NCBI RefSeq assembly: GCF_002954765.1
Contig: NZ_MTPW01000001.1
Location: forward strand, 2,059,501 to 2,123,500
Direction: 5' to 3'
Source of the DNA: Nonlabens arenilitoris
GTDB lineage: Bacteria; Bacteroidota; Bacteroidia; Flavobacteriales; Flavobacteriaceae
DNA: 64,000 bases
Shown here: one piece after another, positions 43,330 to 52,969 of the stretch
Numbering within the stretch: the stretch's first letter is position 1
Layout of the letters: each line of letters opens with the position of its first letter
Translations under genes and position numbers: made by a program
The notes under the pieces: model-generated
Told to the model about the DNA's origin: nothing
What the model saw: only the letters and a program-made list of their open reading frames with translations
Databases searched by the model: none

Positions 43330-45351
43330 TTAGTTACTGATACTCACTTTTACAGCAGCTTCTCTTTGGTCAGCAGTAATTACTCTTACGATGTAGATTC
43401 CAGTGCTAAAGTTACTTGTTTCAAAAGAGTATGCGCTATTAGAAGTGCCTTCTTTACTAGAGATTAACTCTTTTCCAGAAAGGTCAAATAACGAGATGTT
43501 GCTTACCTCGATACCATTAGGATTGAAAATTGTTAATTCTTGACGACTATTGTTTTGAACGATATCAAATTCTTTTTCAGCGTTAACAATTTCGTCATTA
43601 GAAAGTGTTGTCGGGTCTTGGAAAATAATTTCAAAACGATCATCGATAGTTCCTGCGTTTAAAGATATAGTAGATGTACCATTCTTTAAGTCATATGTTG
43701 TGTTGGTATATTTATCATGTAAGATAATATATGGCGTGTCAAAGTTTTGTAACGCTTTGATATTGAATTCAAAAATGCTATTGTTAGCTAAATCAAAACT
43801 AAGAGGTACTTTTTTATCTGTTGAAAAAGGTATTGAGTTAATCACAAGGCCTTGATCCTCAACTTCCATATATACATCGTTGACTTGCTTATTATTAGCT
43901 ATTGGGCCTTCCCATCCATAGTCTAAGTCCATAGTTGTACTTGGTTCAAATTGCAGTACTAGTTCTCTTACATACAGATCGTTAATAGCAACATTGAATC
44001 TGATTGCTGGTAGTACGTTTGCAGGCGTTCCATTAATAGGATTGTTATTATTGCTACCTGGTGCCGATGCAAAGAATGATAAATCGCCGTCACTCTCTTT
44101 ATAAAAAGTACGTTGACTATTATTAAAAGTTATAGTTCCATCACCATCTCCTGCAGAGAAAGTTCCACCAGTTCCAGCAACAGGATTACCTGCGCTATTG
44201 TTAGCTAGTGTTGGGTCAGTTGATCTTGTAACCACAAAACCTTGACCTATCGCAGCATATCTTCTTCCACCAGAAGCTCCTGCTGGTGATACAAATCCGC
44301 CTGCTCCTCCTGAGATATTACCATTAGAAGGTGTTCCATCAGAATTGTAGCGACTGTATGCTGCAGATGCATAAATACCATCATCAAGATACTCACCATT
44401 ACCGTCTACAGCAAAACCATTAGGTACATATGTTCCGTATCCACCTATATAGTCAGTAAGCTGATGGCTTGTACTTTTTGATTCCCAAAAGTAAATTACT
44501 GGATCAATTTGTGATAAAGAAGATGAAGGATTGGTATTGTCCTCTAAAAACTTTTTCATATCCAATGCGCTAGGATAAGGATTACCTATAATGGCTACAT
44601 CATCTAATGCGATAGTCATTGAAATGTCACCGTTAAGAGGTCTTCCTCTAAAATCTATTCTCTGACCTAAAAAGCCAGTAACAGCATTTGAAACTAAGTT
44701 AGGTCCACCACCGACTTGTTCTACACCTTTCATAGTAAAAGCTATTCCAGGTTCTACATCTGCTGTAATTACTCTAGTCCAGTTACCGTAACTTCCGTTT
44801 CCACTTCCTGCTAGATCATATTTGTACAACCATCGACCTGAAATTTCTAAAGGTCTAGTCACCGTTAGTGTAGATAAATCTTGGACATCAGATCTTCCAG
44901 TAGGGTTGCCTATCCCAGTTAACGTCGCTTTTTGTGCATCGATAACCAAATTAGTTCTCAAGTCGGTATTCGGAGCAGCAGCGTCAAAACCGGTTTCAGT
45001 AAATCCAGCTTGTAATACCGGAAAGTAAATTTGTTCACTTAAGTCAAAATCTTGATTTCCTATACCTGTTGGGTTTCCTACCGGAGAAGACCAATAATTA
45101 TAGGTATATTCATTTGATGTTCCTTCTTGAAATACAGATAAAATACCAGCTCCTTCATTGTCCACATTATCACTTTGAATTAATTGAGCTTCGTTTCTTA
45201 AATATAACTTTCCGTTGGTAGAAAGATTTATTTTCCCTTTTGCATACAGGTTAGTTCCTTTGGAATAAATAAAACCATCACCTACATAAACCTGAGCAGC
45301 TCCAACGCTTAAGGTAAGAATTGTAATTAAACTTAAAATAAAATTTTTCAT
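43330..45351 (-). CDS. Secreted protein with T9SS type A sorting domain
   Basis: A 673-residue exported protein. The signal peptide (about 1-19, LITILTLSVGAAQ) is followed by a beta-rich region (GKINLSTNGKLYLRNEAQ) and a long Gly/Asn/Ser-rich central part. The C-terminal 75 residues are a type A sorting domain: NGIEVSNISLFDLSGKELIS, then FSTGIYIVRVITADQREAAVKV. Such proteins cross the outer membrane by the type IX system and lose the domain on the surface. The ligand or activity is unknown; the N-terminal repeats are as in adhesin-like surface proteins. It overlaps or abuts DUF2752. Confidence 0.85.
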   Translation of the reverse strand: MKNFILSLITILTLSVGAAQVYVGDGFIYSKGTNLYAKGKINLSTNGKLYLRNEAQLIQSDNVDNEGAGILSVFQEGTSNEYTYNYWSSPVGNPTGIGNQDFDLSEQIYFPVLQAGFTETGFDAAAPNTDLRTNLVIDAQKATLTGIGNPTGRSDVQDLSTLTVTRPLEISGRWLYKYDLAGSGNGSYGNWTRVITADVEPGIAFTMKGVEQVGGGPNLVSNAVTGFLGQRIDFRGRPLNGDISMTIALDDVAIIGNPYPSALDMKKFLEDNTNPSSSLSQIDPVIYFWESKSTSHQLTDYIGGYGTYVPNGFAVDGNGEYLDDGIYASAAYSRYNSDGTPSNGNISGGAGGFVSPAGASGGRRYAAIGQGFVVTRSTDPTLANNSAGNPVAGTGGTFSAGDGDGTITFNNSQRTFYKESDGDLSFFASAPGSNNNNPINGTPANVLPAIRFNVAINDLYVRELVLQFEPSTTMDLDYGWEGPIANNKQVNDVYMEVEDQGLVINSIPFSTDKKVPLSFDLANNSIFEFNIKALQNFDTPYIILHDKYTNTTYDLKNGTSTISLNAGTIDDRFEIIFQDPTTLSNDEIVNAEKEFDIVQNNSRQELTIFNPNGIEVSNISLFDLSGKELISSKEGTSNSAYSFETSNFSTGIYIVRVITADQREAAVKVSISN

Positions 45352-45457
45352 ATTAAATACTATTAACTAGCGATTACAAAATAAAAGCTTTTCAGACCTA
45401 CACAGGAAAAGTTTTACGTAAATATTGATTCCTTACACTTAAATTAGATGTATGGTG

Positions 45458-45465
45458 TAAATTTG
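45458..45465 (+). promoter_or_regulatory. Putative -7 box of the small membrane protein / Smr gene pair
   Basis: TAAATTTG just upstream of ATG codons at 45469 and 45475. It overlaps the ATG-proximal codons of the longer reading from 45448, which argues against that start. Confidence 0.45.
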
Positions 45466-45468
45466 ACG

Positions 45469-45663
45469 ATGAATATGATAAATATAAAACAATTTAACGG
45501 AATTCTGCTTATCGCAGGTATTCTATTTTTACTGTGTTCTATGTATTTTGAGAATGGTGTTTTGTTCTTTCAAATTGCTGGAATCGTTTTGCTTATGATT
45601 GCTGCTTATCAATATAGTCGTGATAAGCAAGAAGATAATATTGATGAAAATGAGGAAATTTAA
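45469..45663 (+). CDS. Small two-helix membrane protein
   Basis: A 64-residue protein from the ATG at 45469 (an ATG at 45448 is upstream of a promoter-like box). Two hydrophobic helices, FNGILLIAGILFLLCSMYF and VLFFQIAGIVLLMIAAYQY, are followed by an acidic tail. No family is recognised. Its stop codon lies inside the next gene: ATG codons at 45644 and 45650 of the Smr gene overlap its last codons, so translation may be coupled. Confidence 0.55.
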   Translation: MNMINIKQFNGILLIAGILFLLCSMYFENGVLFFQIAGIVLLMIAAYQYSRDKQEDNIDENEEI

Positions 45664-46183
45664 GGTAGGTGATCGGGTATTGGTATTAGACGATGAGTTT
45701 GGTGGTGTAGTCGCTTCCGCGAAAGCGAAATTAATTACCATCATTACAGATGATGATATTGAAATCGATTACCATGAATCAGAGCTTATTTTAGATCAAA
45801 GATTTAAAGTTGATCGTGTTGTTGTAAAGCAAGAGGTTGCTATTCAAAAAGGAAAAAAGCGTCAGGTTTCTCGTAAAAAAGCTAAGGAAATTCCAGCTGT
45901 AGAAATAGATCTGCACATCCATCAATTAGTAAAAAGTGAACGTGGTATGGATGCTTTTGATAAACTTAATACACAAATGGATACAGCACGATATAAGTTA
46001 GAATGGGCTCGTAAGGAACGTATTCCTAAACTTGTTTTTATACATGGTGTAGGTGAAGGTGTCCTTAAAAAAGAGCTAGAATTTCTGTTTGATCGCTATA
46101 ATGATATTACTTATTATGATGCTGATTTTCAGAAATATGGTAGAGGTGCCACTGAGGTTTATATATATCAGAATCCTAAATAA
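45644..46183 (+). CDS. Smr-domain protein with N-terminal DUF2027-type domain
   Basis: About 179 residues from the ATG at 45644 (MKMRKFKVGDRV; the next ATG at 45650 is also possible). The earlier reading from 45599 is an out-of-frame extension through the upstream gene. An N-terminal SH3-like part (about 1-60) precedes a basic linker and an Smr domain: EIDLHIHQLV, KLVFIHGVGEGVLKKELEFL and the terminal GATEVYIY. Smr domains nick or bind nucleic acid. A one-mismatch palindrome encodes ASAKA in the first domain (45712-45727). Confidence 0.85.
   Translation: MKMRKFKVGDRVLVLDDEFGGVVASAKAKLITIITDDDIEIDYHESELILDQRFKVDRVVVKQEVAIQKGKKRQVSRKKAKEIPAVEIDLHIHQLVKSERGMDAFDKLNTQMDTARYKLEWARKERIPKLVFIHGVGEGVLKKELEFLFDRYNDITYYDADFQKYGRGATEVYIYQNPK
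45712..45727. repeat. 16-bp palindrome, one mismatch, inside the Smr gene
   Basis: CGCTTCCGCGAAAGCG; mismatch at position 6; encodes ASAKA. Confidence 0.8.
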
Positions 46184-46188
46184 AAGCT

Positions 46189-47079
46189 CTAAGGGACAAA
46201 ATTAGGTGTGATCGTCTTTGTCACTGTTCTTACAAATGTTCCAAACTCGTAAAAAGCGATAATGATTTCTCTACTGTCGCTAGTTGCTGTTAAATTTTCT
46301 ATACTAATATCTAAACTTGCCGTACTTGAGTACTCATGTGGTCTAAATGTGTCGATGGCTGGACTAGCCATTTCTGTAGAATTGATAAGATAGTAAGGTT
46401 GTAAATCTGTTCCTACTAATAGGCGGTCATTTGCAGGGCTTAAATCACGATTAAGGTCTTCTTGTATGGTAGGGATGCCATCACCATCGTCATCATTATC
46501 TAGATAATCTGGTATTCCATCACCATCTGTATCCTGACTCAAGGAAAGATCGGTAAGGTTAATCCCTTCATTAATAGTTAATACATTATCACCATCGTCA
46601 TCTTCATCAATGTAATCTGGTAGACCATCCATATCTGTATCTTGCAAGGTCGCAATTCCTTCGTCAACAGCACTGATTCCGTCATTGTCTTCTTCTTCAA
46701 TACTGGTTACAATATAGACGTCGCCATCTTCACCTATGAAGGTTTGTAAAGTTGTTGGGCTAGACGGAGGAATATCATTACAATAATAATCACTACCTGC
46801 TGCGTCACTAAGTTTACGGTATTCTAAATCATTAGTAGTTAAAGAATATGGACCATGTGTTGCCTCAGAACTCAAAATATCGTCTGTTGTAGACAATTGT
46901 AATGATATCGTTTCAGTATCATTAATCATATAGAAAAGATAATCTGACGTGTCCTCATCTTCTAGAATTTCACATGCTTGAACGGTGGCGCCTTCAAAGT
47001 CTAAATCATCTAGAATTAGGTCTCCATCATCACAGCCTATTAAAGCTATAGGAATTATTAGGTAAAGCAGTTTTTTCAT
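46189..47079 (-). CDS. Lipoprotein with thrombospondin type 3-like Asp-rich repeats
   Basis: About 296 residues from the ATG at 47079 (MKKLLYLIIPIALIGC), a clean lipoprotein signal; the longer reading from 47187 would cross the divergent cysteine desulfurase start and is rejected. The middle has repeated DTDMDGLPDYIDEDDDGDNV and DTDGDGIPDYLDNDDDGDGI blocks, the calcium-binding type of thrombospondin type 3 repeats. The C-terminal part is a beta domain. It is probably exposed on the cell surface; function unknown. Confidence 0.82.
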   Translation of the reverse strand: MKKLLYLIIPIALIGCDDGDLILDDLDFEGATVQACEILEDEDTSDYLFYMINDTETISLQLSTTDDILSSEATHGPYSLTTNDLEYRKLSDAAGSDYYCNDIPPSSPTTLQTFIGEDGDVYIVTSIEEEDNDGISAVDEGIATLQDTDMDGLPDYIDEDDDGDNVLTINEGINLTDLSLSQDTDGDGIPDYLDNDDDGDGIPTIQEDLNRDLSPANDRLLVGTDLQPYYLINSTEMASPAIDTFRPHEYSSTASLDISIENLTATSDSREIIIAFYEFGTFVRTVTKTITPNFVP

Positions 47080-47139
47080 ATCTTCAAAAATAAGGATTAC
47101 TATTCGAGCTTTAAAGTTAATTTTTAAGGTCATTTCTTT

Positions 47140-47147
47140 TACTTTTG
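47140..47147 (+). promoter_or_regulatory. Putative -7 box of the cysteine desulfurase gene
   Basis: TACTTTTG ends 5 bases before the ATG at 47153, leaving almost no leader. Confidence 0.4.
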
Positions 47148-47152
47148 CCGGC

Positions 47153-48304
47153 ATGAGACAAGTATATTTAGATAGTGCCGCTACCACACAAATGAGAACT
47201 GAGGTTATTGATGAGATGACTCGAGTAATGCAAGACGTTTATGGTAATCCTAGCAGCACACATAGTTATGGCCGCAGTGCAAAATCATTAATAGAAAATG
47301 CTCGTAAAAACATCGCATCTCAACTAGGTGTCACCGCAGCAGAAATCATTTTCACATCTGGTGGTACTGAAGCAGATAATCTAGCTATTCACAGTTGTGT
47401 TCGTGATCTAGGAGTACAACGCATAATTACCACAAAAATTGAGCACCATGCTGTTCTTTATATTGTAGACTACTGTAAAGAGAAATATGGAACTCATGTT
47501 GAATATCTAGATTTACAAGATTGTGGAACGCCTAGTTATGATCACCTACAAGAGTTACTTAAAGATGAGTCTCAAAAAACTCTTGTGAGCTTGATGCATA
47601 TTAATAATGAGATAGGTAACAAATTAGATATCGATCGAGTAGGGAATATGTGTAAAAAATACAATTCACTATTTCATAGTGATTGTGTGCAATCCATAGG
47701 TCATTATGAAATGGATTTCTCCACACTACCTGTTGATTTTACCGCGGTAAGCGCGCATAAATTCCATGGTCCTAAAGGTGTTGGGTTTGCTTTTATAAGA
47801 AAAGGTACTGGTTTAAAACCATTAATTTTAGGTGGTGCACAAGAACGTGGTTACCGTGCTGGTACAGAAAGTGTGCATAATATTGTAGGTATGGATAAGT
47901 CTTTATCTATGGCTTATGAAAACCTAGAAAAAGAACGCGAGTATGTTAAAGGTCTAAAAGATTATTTTAAAGCTCAGCTGTTAGAAAAAATTCCTGGAGT
48001 AAAATTTAATGGTAATTGTGGAGATCATAAAAATAGTACGTTTACTTTATTGAATGTCTGTCTTCCTTGTCCTGCAGATAAGGCAGCGATGTTACTTTTT
48101 ACAATGGATTTAAAAGGTATTGCTTGTTCTAAAGGTAGTGCCTGCCAGAGTGGTTCTCAAAAAGGATCTCACGTATTAACTAATGTGCTAGCAGATGAAG
48201 ACTTAAATAAACCTAGTCTGCGATTTAGTTTCTCTATCTTTAATACTAAAGAAGAGTTGGATTACGTGGTGGATGTTTTAGTAGAGTATCTAAAGTCTAT
48301 TTAA
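47153..48304 (+). CDS. Cysteine desulfurase (IscS/NifS-type)
   Basis: A 383-residue PLP enzyme that moves sulfur from cysteine to acceptor proteins. VYLDSAATTQMRTEV is the N-terminal motif, TSGGTEADNLAI binds PLP phosphate, the catalytic Lys is in VSAHKFHGPKGVGF, and the persulfide-forming Cys is in GSACQSGS near the C-terminus. It stands alone with no Fe-S scaffold gene nearby, which fits the group I enzymes used as stand-alone desulfurases in Bacteroidota. A palindrome copy follows its stop after 2 bases. Confidence 0.92.
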   Translation: MRQVYLDSAATTQMRTEVIDEMTRVMQDVYGNPSSTHSYGRSAKSLIENARKNIASQLGVTAAEIIFTSGGTEADNLAIHSCVRDLGVQRIITTKIEHHAVLYIVDYCKEKYGTHVEYLDLQDCGTPSYDHLQELLKDESQKTLVSLMHINNEIGNKLDIDRVGNMCKKYNSLFHSDCVQSIGHYEMDFSTLPVDFTAVSAHKFHGPKGVGFAFIRKGTGLKPLILGGAQERGYRAGTESVHNIVGMDKSLSMAYENLEKEREYVKGLKDYFKAQLLEKIPGVKFNGNCGDHKNSTFTLLNVCLPCPADKAAMLLFTMDLKGIACSKGSACQSGSQKGSHVLTNVLADEDLNKPSLRFSFSIFNTKEELDYVVDVLVEYLKSI

Positions 48305-48306
48305 AA

Positions 48307-48322
48307 CGCTTTCGCGAAAGCG
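48307..48322. repeat. 16-bp palindrome, exact, intergenic
   Basis: CGCTTTCGCGAAAGCG in the 18-bp form, directly after the cysteine desulfurase stop in the convergent gap before the TonB-receptor stop. Confidence 0.95.
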
Positions 48323-48341
48323 TCATTTCAAAGCTGAACTT

Positions 48342-50828
48342 TTATAGTCTAGCTACTAATCTTACATTAAATACTCGTGGCGTTAACTCATTAGGTATAG
48401 CAAATTGCTGCTGACTAGAAACATCACGTACCCAAATGTTAGTAATTGAGTTGCTTTCATCAAAGATGTTGTAGATCTCTGCACCTATGGTTACTTCAGT
48501 AAAATTGCTGAATAATTTACTAGACTTTTTATCGTCTTTCAATACTAAATTGATACCTATATCTGCTCTACGATAATCTTGTAAACGGAACTGAAAATCA
48601 TATGGGTCTGCATAATTAGGTGATCCGCCAGGTAGGCCTGTATTATATACTAAGTTTAAATACATTTTTAAATGTGGCATGTTAGGAACATAGTCTTGAA
48701 ATAAGGCCGCAAATTTTAATCGTTGATCTGTTGGTCTTGCGATATAGCCTCTGCCATTTAAATTCTCTTCAGTCTTTAAATATCCAGCACTGAACCAGCT
48801 CTCAGTACCTGGTACAAATTCACCATTAATACGCAAGTCTACACCATAAGCATAAGCAACGGCATCATTATTTGCTCTGTACCTGATGCGTACGTTTTCT
48901 AGTGTATAGGTATTTACATCTGTCAAATCTTTGTAATAAACTTCAGTTGTTAATTTAAATGGTCGTTTTTTACCATCGCTAGATATCCAGTTAAAACTCC
49001 AGTCGTTTCCTATTACAGCATGAATGGATTTTTGTGCTTTTACAGCAGGATTTACCACACCTTGCTGGTCACGTAACTCTCTATAAAATGGTGGTTGGTA
49101 ATATAGTCCACCAGAAATGCGGAAGAGCATATCAGTATTATTCCAGGCTGGTTTTATAGCGAGTTGACCACGTGGCGAGACTACAGTTTGCGTTGTGCTT
49201 TCAATGCCGTCACCACTTACATTCCAGGTATGGGAACGTATCCCAGCGTTCCAAAAAACCTCTGTGTCTTTGATATAACCACGACTGCTATATTGACCAA
49301 ATAATTGATAACGTGTCACTTGTACATCATTATCTGCACTAGTAGATTCAAAAGGAACGAGTGGTCCAGTAAAAGGTTCATAAGGTTGATCGTTTGCTAG
49401 GTCAGCAAATGGTGGTCTTATATTAAAACCTGCACTGTCGATCACGTTATATTCTCGTACACGATCTCTTATATCTTCTTTAGAGAATTTAATTCCCCAA
49501 TCGAGGCGATCGTTTTCCTTTTTCTCACTTGGTATTTCCAGAGTTCCACGATGCTCTGCGGTCATAATAAGAGCATCTAGGTCATTACGACCATGTTCTA
49601 GCTCAGAACCTACAGATGTAACAAAATCTATTTGCCCTAAATCACTACTTCCTATATCCGTGTTTGGTCTTCCAAGACCATAGTTAGCTAAAATATCATA
49701 ATGCTCTTGTTCTTGAGTATGATAAACACTAGTAATAAACCTTAGGCTTAAATTTTCGGTAGCATCATAACTAGCTTTAAGGGCTCCAAAATAGGTTTCA
49801 TACTGGTCATCTTCACGACCTTCATAATTGATTATAATTCCTTGGACATCTTGTAATGTCCCAAAATTGGCTTCTCTAAGTTTCGGTTCAAATTCATAAC
49901 TGTTAATCGCAATGTTACCTAGAAAGCCCAGTTCTAACTTTGAATTGATTTTATATGTCAAGTAGGTCTGTGCGTCAAAGAATCTTGGTATAGCATTAGC
50001 TTCGGTTTCTCTAGAGTTTACTAATAAGCTATTGTCTCTGTAACGCACACCTAGTATTCCTGTAAACGCTTTCGCAAAAGCGTCTCCTTCAACAAACGCG
50101 TTAACACCTAGTAAACTAGCGTCTATTCCTGCACCAAAGGCTGTAGGACGACGGTAATCAATGTCCAATACAGAACTCAGTTTATCACCATATTTAGATT
50201 GAAAACCACCAGCACTAAAATCTACACTACGCACCATGTCAGAATTTACAAAACTCAATCCTTCTTGCTGACCACTACGTATTAAGAATGGTCTATATAC
50301 TTCAATCTCATTTATGTAAACCAGGTTTTCATCAAAGTTTCCACCACGAGCACGATATTGTGTGCTTAATTCATTGCTGCCGCTTACACCAGGTAATGAT
50401 TTTAATATGTTCTCTACACCAGGTTGTGCTCCAGGGATTTTACGTATCACCGTTGCGCTTATAGTTGTAATTCCTTCTAAATCCTCGCGTGTAGTAGTGT
50501 TTAAAACTACTGTGTCTATGATCTCTACACTAGAAACCATCACAGGATTTAATTCATAAACCTGACGATTTTTAAGGGTTAATTCCTTTTGTCCACCTTT
50601 ATAACTTATTGCAGTAAATGTGATGATTACTTTTTGATTTGCAGGCACTTTTAATTGATAGAATCCATTTTCATTAGATGCTGTACCAATTGTAGTACCT
50701 TGAATAGATACATTTACATCTTTTACAGGTTCATTAAATTCATCTAAAATTACACCTTGTATAGTGGCTTGTTGAGCCATTGTAATAAGGCTTAAAAGAA
50801 ATGCAGTGAGGAAAAGATAGGTCTTCAA
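48342..50828 (-). CDS. TonB-dependent receptor with carboxypeptidase-like regulatory domain
   Basis: An 828-residue outer-membrane receptor. The signal peptide (about 1-18) is followed by a carboxypeptidase-regulatory-like domain (about 20-95, IQGVILDEFNEPVKDVNVSI). A plug domain follows with VENILKSLPGVSGSNELSTQY and YRARGGNFDENLVYINEIEV. The rest is a 22-strand barrel ending in a C-terminal VRLVARL. It imports an unknown substrate. It lies 9 bases after an M23 peptidase gene on the same strand. A one-mismatch palindrome encodes AFAKA (50067-50082). Confidence 0.9.
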   Translation of the reverse strand: MKTYLFLTAFLLSLITMAQQATIQGVILDEFNEPVKDVNVSIQGTTIGTASNENGFYQLKVPANQKVIITFTAISYKGGQKELTLKNRQVYELNPVMVSSVEIIDTVVLNTTTREDLEGITTISATVIRKIPGAQPGVENILKSLPGVSGSNELSTQYRARGGNFDENLVYINEIEVYRPFLIRSGQQEGLSFVNSDMVRSVDFSAGGFQSKYGDKLSSVLDIDYRRPTAFGAGIDASLLGVNAFVEGDAFAKAFTGILGVRYRDNSLLVNSRETEANAIPRFFDAQTYLTYKINSKLELGFLGNIAINSYEFEPKLREANFGTLQDVQGIIINYEGREDDQYETYFGALKASYDATENLSLRFITSVYHTQEQEHYDILANYGLGRPNTDIGSSDLGQIDFVTSVGSELEHGRNDLDALIMTAEHRGTLEIPSEKKENDRLDWGIKFSKEDIRDRVREYNVIDSAGFNIRPPFADLANDQPYEPFTGPLVPFESTSADNDVQVTRYQLFGQYSSRGYIKDTEVFWNAGIRSHTWNVSGDGIESTTQTVVSPRGQLAIKPAWNNTDMLFRISGGLYYQPPFYRELRDQQGVVNPAVKAQKSIHAVIGNDWSFNWISSDGKKRPFKLTTEVYYKDLTDVNTYTLENVRIRYRANNDAVAYAYGVDLRINGEFVPGTESWFSAGYLKTEENLNGRGYIARPTDQRLKFAALFQDYVPNMPHLKMYLNLVYNTGLPGGSPNYADPYDFQFRLQDYRRADIGINLVLKDDKKSSKLFSNFTEVTIGAEIYNIFDESNSITNIWVRDVSSQQQFAIPNELTPRVFNVRLVARL
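50067..50082. repeat. 16-bp palindrome, one mismatch, inside the TonB-receptor gene
   Basis: CGCTTTCGCAAAAGCG; mismatch at position 10; encodes AFAKA on the minus strand. Confidence 0.8.
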
Positions 50829-50837
50829 ATGTCTTTT

Positions 50838-52547
50838 TTAAATCTTGCGGAAAAACGTAGCTTCAAATGTAGTGCTATTTCCTGCATTGTCAGTTACGAT
50901 TACTTTAAGGTGGTTTTCACTATCAGTAACGACATTATCTGAAAAATCGTGTTTGATGATGCCGGTTTTATAGTCATACTCCATGAGGATGAATTTGCCA
51001 TTGACTGTGGCGCGATATCCGTCTATGCCACTTTCTTTATCTGCAATAGATAATCTTAATTCTTTATTCTTACTAATCCATTGTTTATTTTTGAAATTAA
51101 TAGGTTTAATGCTAGGTTTTTTATCATCCTTAGTAATAGCATAAGTACCCATTATTTTACTGTAAGCAATCAGTTTGTTGCCATTGCGTTTTGTGTTAAC
51201 GTGATATGCTGCGCCCCATGAGGTGATACGAGCAATATAGTACTGGTCTAGATTATCTCCAACTTTTGAGCTTATGTCGTATTCTAAGATAAAGTTTTTA
51301 TGTAGAGGCACCACATCTCTATGTACAGTGATGGTGTCTAAGTTTTCTTTAATTTCTAGTAGTTGATCCTCATATAAAGCTCCTTTAGGAATTGTGAGGT
51401 TAAAGTTTCCCATTTTGCGATTAAAACTTGCAGAATGACTCACGTATTCAAGACCATCATTGTCAGGTGCAAGTAAGTCGGTAGGTGGTTCATCGTTGAA
51501 AATGTCTACAACTATTCTACTAGTGTTGCCTTGATAGTCCTTGATTTCAATTTGATAATTACTGTTTGATCCAGGATCATAAAGCGATAGTTTTCCATCG
51601 TTAATAGAGTTGCCATAAAGACTTAATGGACTGCCAGATGGTATGAATAACTTTGAGATACGGCTTTTGTTTTCTTTAAAGAATCCATAATCAATCATTT
51701 GGTTCAAGTATCTAGTCTCGCTAAAAGCGTATGTGTCAAAACATATTTCAAAATTAGGAGTGCCGTTGAAACTAGTATTGATTTGATATACTCCGTTTTG
51801 ATTATTTCCGCCATTTTGACGATCGCTGGTATTTACACCTATGCCTATAGTACCATAAGCGTTTAGTTTTTCAGTTTTAAAACCTCCGTTTTTTAAAGGA
51901 ATAAGTCTTAAAAGGGCAGGCTCATTTTTTCCGTTAATAGTAGCATTTTCATCTAGTGGATAAGCCATAACCTGTTTAACTAGAGGTTTTTTTGTGTCTG
52001 GAACTTGAATTCCCATCATCATAGGGTTAATGGGTCTAGCGGCACTATCTCTAATTTCAAAATGTAAGTGTGGTCCACCGCTACCACCACTATTACCGCT
52101 ATATGCGATGACCTCGCCTTGATCGACTCTTAATTCTAGATCACTAGGGAAAAGTTGGATTTCATAAGTTTCATTTTCATATTGTCTTTTTTTAAGATAC
52201 TCTTCAATACGAGGTGATAACCTGTCTAAGTGTGCATAAACACTAGTGTATCCATTGGGATGTGTAATGTAGATCGCCTTACCGTATCCATAGCGTTCAA
52301 TTTTGATACGACTTACATAACCAGATGCGGTAGCATAAACTTTTAAACCAGTGCGCTGGTTAGTTTTAATATCTAAACCACTATGAAAGTGGTTAGAACG
52401 CAGTTCTCCAAAAGTTCCAGACAATTTTAATTCAATATCCAATGGATTTTTAAAATAACCTTCGGGAATGTTTTTTTGGATTTGGCTTGCGCCAAAATGA
52501 GATGCGACAAGCAAAGAGAAGAAGAAAAATATTTTTTTATGTAACAT
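50838..52547 (-). CDS. M23-family (LytM-type) metallopeptidase
   Basis: A 569-residue exported protein with a signal peptide (about 1-20, FFFSLLVASHFGAS). The LytM domain carries zinc ligands in HFHSGLDI (His53 or His55, Asp59) and in GPHLHFEIRD (about 162-171, two His). The remaining 390 residues are beta-rich and of unknown fold. It is a likely peptidoglycan endopeptidase or an inactive adaptor; the HxxxD and HxH motifs are present, so it should be active. It lies 9 bases ahead of the TonB receptor gene. Confidence 0.87.
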   Translation of the reverse strand: MLHKKIFFFFSLLVASHFGASQIQKNIPEGYFKNPLDIELKLSGTFGELRSNHFHSGLDIKTNQRTGLKVYATASGYVSRIKIERYGYGKAIYITHPNGYTSVYAHLDRLSPRIEEYLKKRQYENETYEIQLFPSDLELRVDQGEVIAYSGNSGGSGGPHLHFEIRDSAARPINPMMMGIQVPDTKKPLVKQVMAYPLDENATINGKNEPALLRLIPLKNGGFKTEKLNAYGTIGIGVNTSDRQNGGNNQNGVYQINTSFNGTPNFEICFDTYAFSETRYLNQMIDYGFFKENKSRISKLFIPSGSPLSLYGNSINDGKLSLYDPGSNSNYQIEIKDYQGNTSRIVVDIFNDEPPTDLLAPDNDGLEYVSHSASFNRKMGNFNLTIPKGALYEDQLLEIKENLDTITVHRDVVPLHKNFILEYDISSKVGDNLDQYYIARITSWGAAYHVNTKRNGNKLIAYSKIMGTYAITKDDKKPSIKPINFKNKQWISKNKELRLSIADKESGIDGYRATVNGKFILMEYDYKTGIIKHDFSDNVVTDSENHLKVIVTDNAGNSTTFEATFFRKI

Positions 52548-52678
52548 AGGCTAAATATAATAGGCTTACGCCAACTTGCAAAGAGATTTCTTACTGGTCT
52601 TTCAAACTTTGTTCCAATAATGTTTGATAAGTCTCGCGGTAATCCTAATTTTGTAAGAACAGTATAAAATTTGCTCAA

Positions 52679-52969
52679 GTGCCTACACTTTCTTCCCAAA
52701 TAGCAACCATAGAGCTTAAAATCAAGGCTTTAATTGAAGAAAATGCGCGATTGAAGACGCAAAATGAACAGCAAATGACAGCGATGTCGTTGCTAGAAAA
52801 CGATAATAAAGAGCTCGTTGAGGCGTTAAAAGTAAGTGAAGAGAGAATTGTGGCCCTAAAAACCGCAAATGCTATGCTGGGTAGTGACGATTATAAAACA
52901 AAAACCAAGCTCAAAATAAACGCACTGATTCGTGAACTCGATCAGTGTATAGATCAAATAGCTTCATAG
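52679..52969 (+). CDS. Coiled-coil protein preceding zapA (ZapB-like)
   Basis: A 96-residue protein starting with GTG at 52679. Heptads run from IATIELKIKALIEENARLKTQNEQ through LLENDNKELVEALKVSEER, so the protein is mostly one coiled coil. Its last base is shared with the GTG start of zapA (TAGTG), so translation is coupled. In Bacteroidota a coiled-coil gene is often found directly before zapA; a division-linked role like that of ZapB is inferred, not shown by sequence identity. Confidence 0.7.
   Translation: MPTLSSQIATIELKIKALIEENARLKTQNEQQMTAMSLLENDNKELVEALKVSEERIVALKTANAMLGSDDYKTKTKLKINALIRELDQCIDQIAS

Noticed and set aside
47080..47187. GTG start extending the thrombospondin-repeat lipoprotein by 36 residues
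   Set aside because: It crosses the start of the divergent cysteine desulfurase, and the downstream ATG gives a perfect lipoprotein signal.
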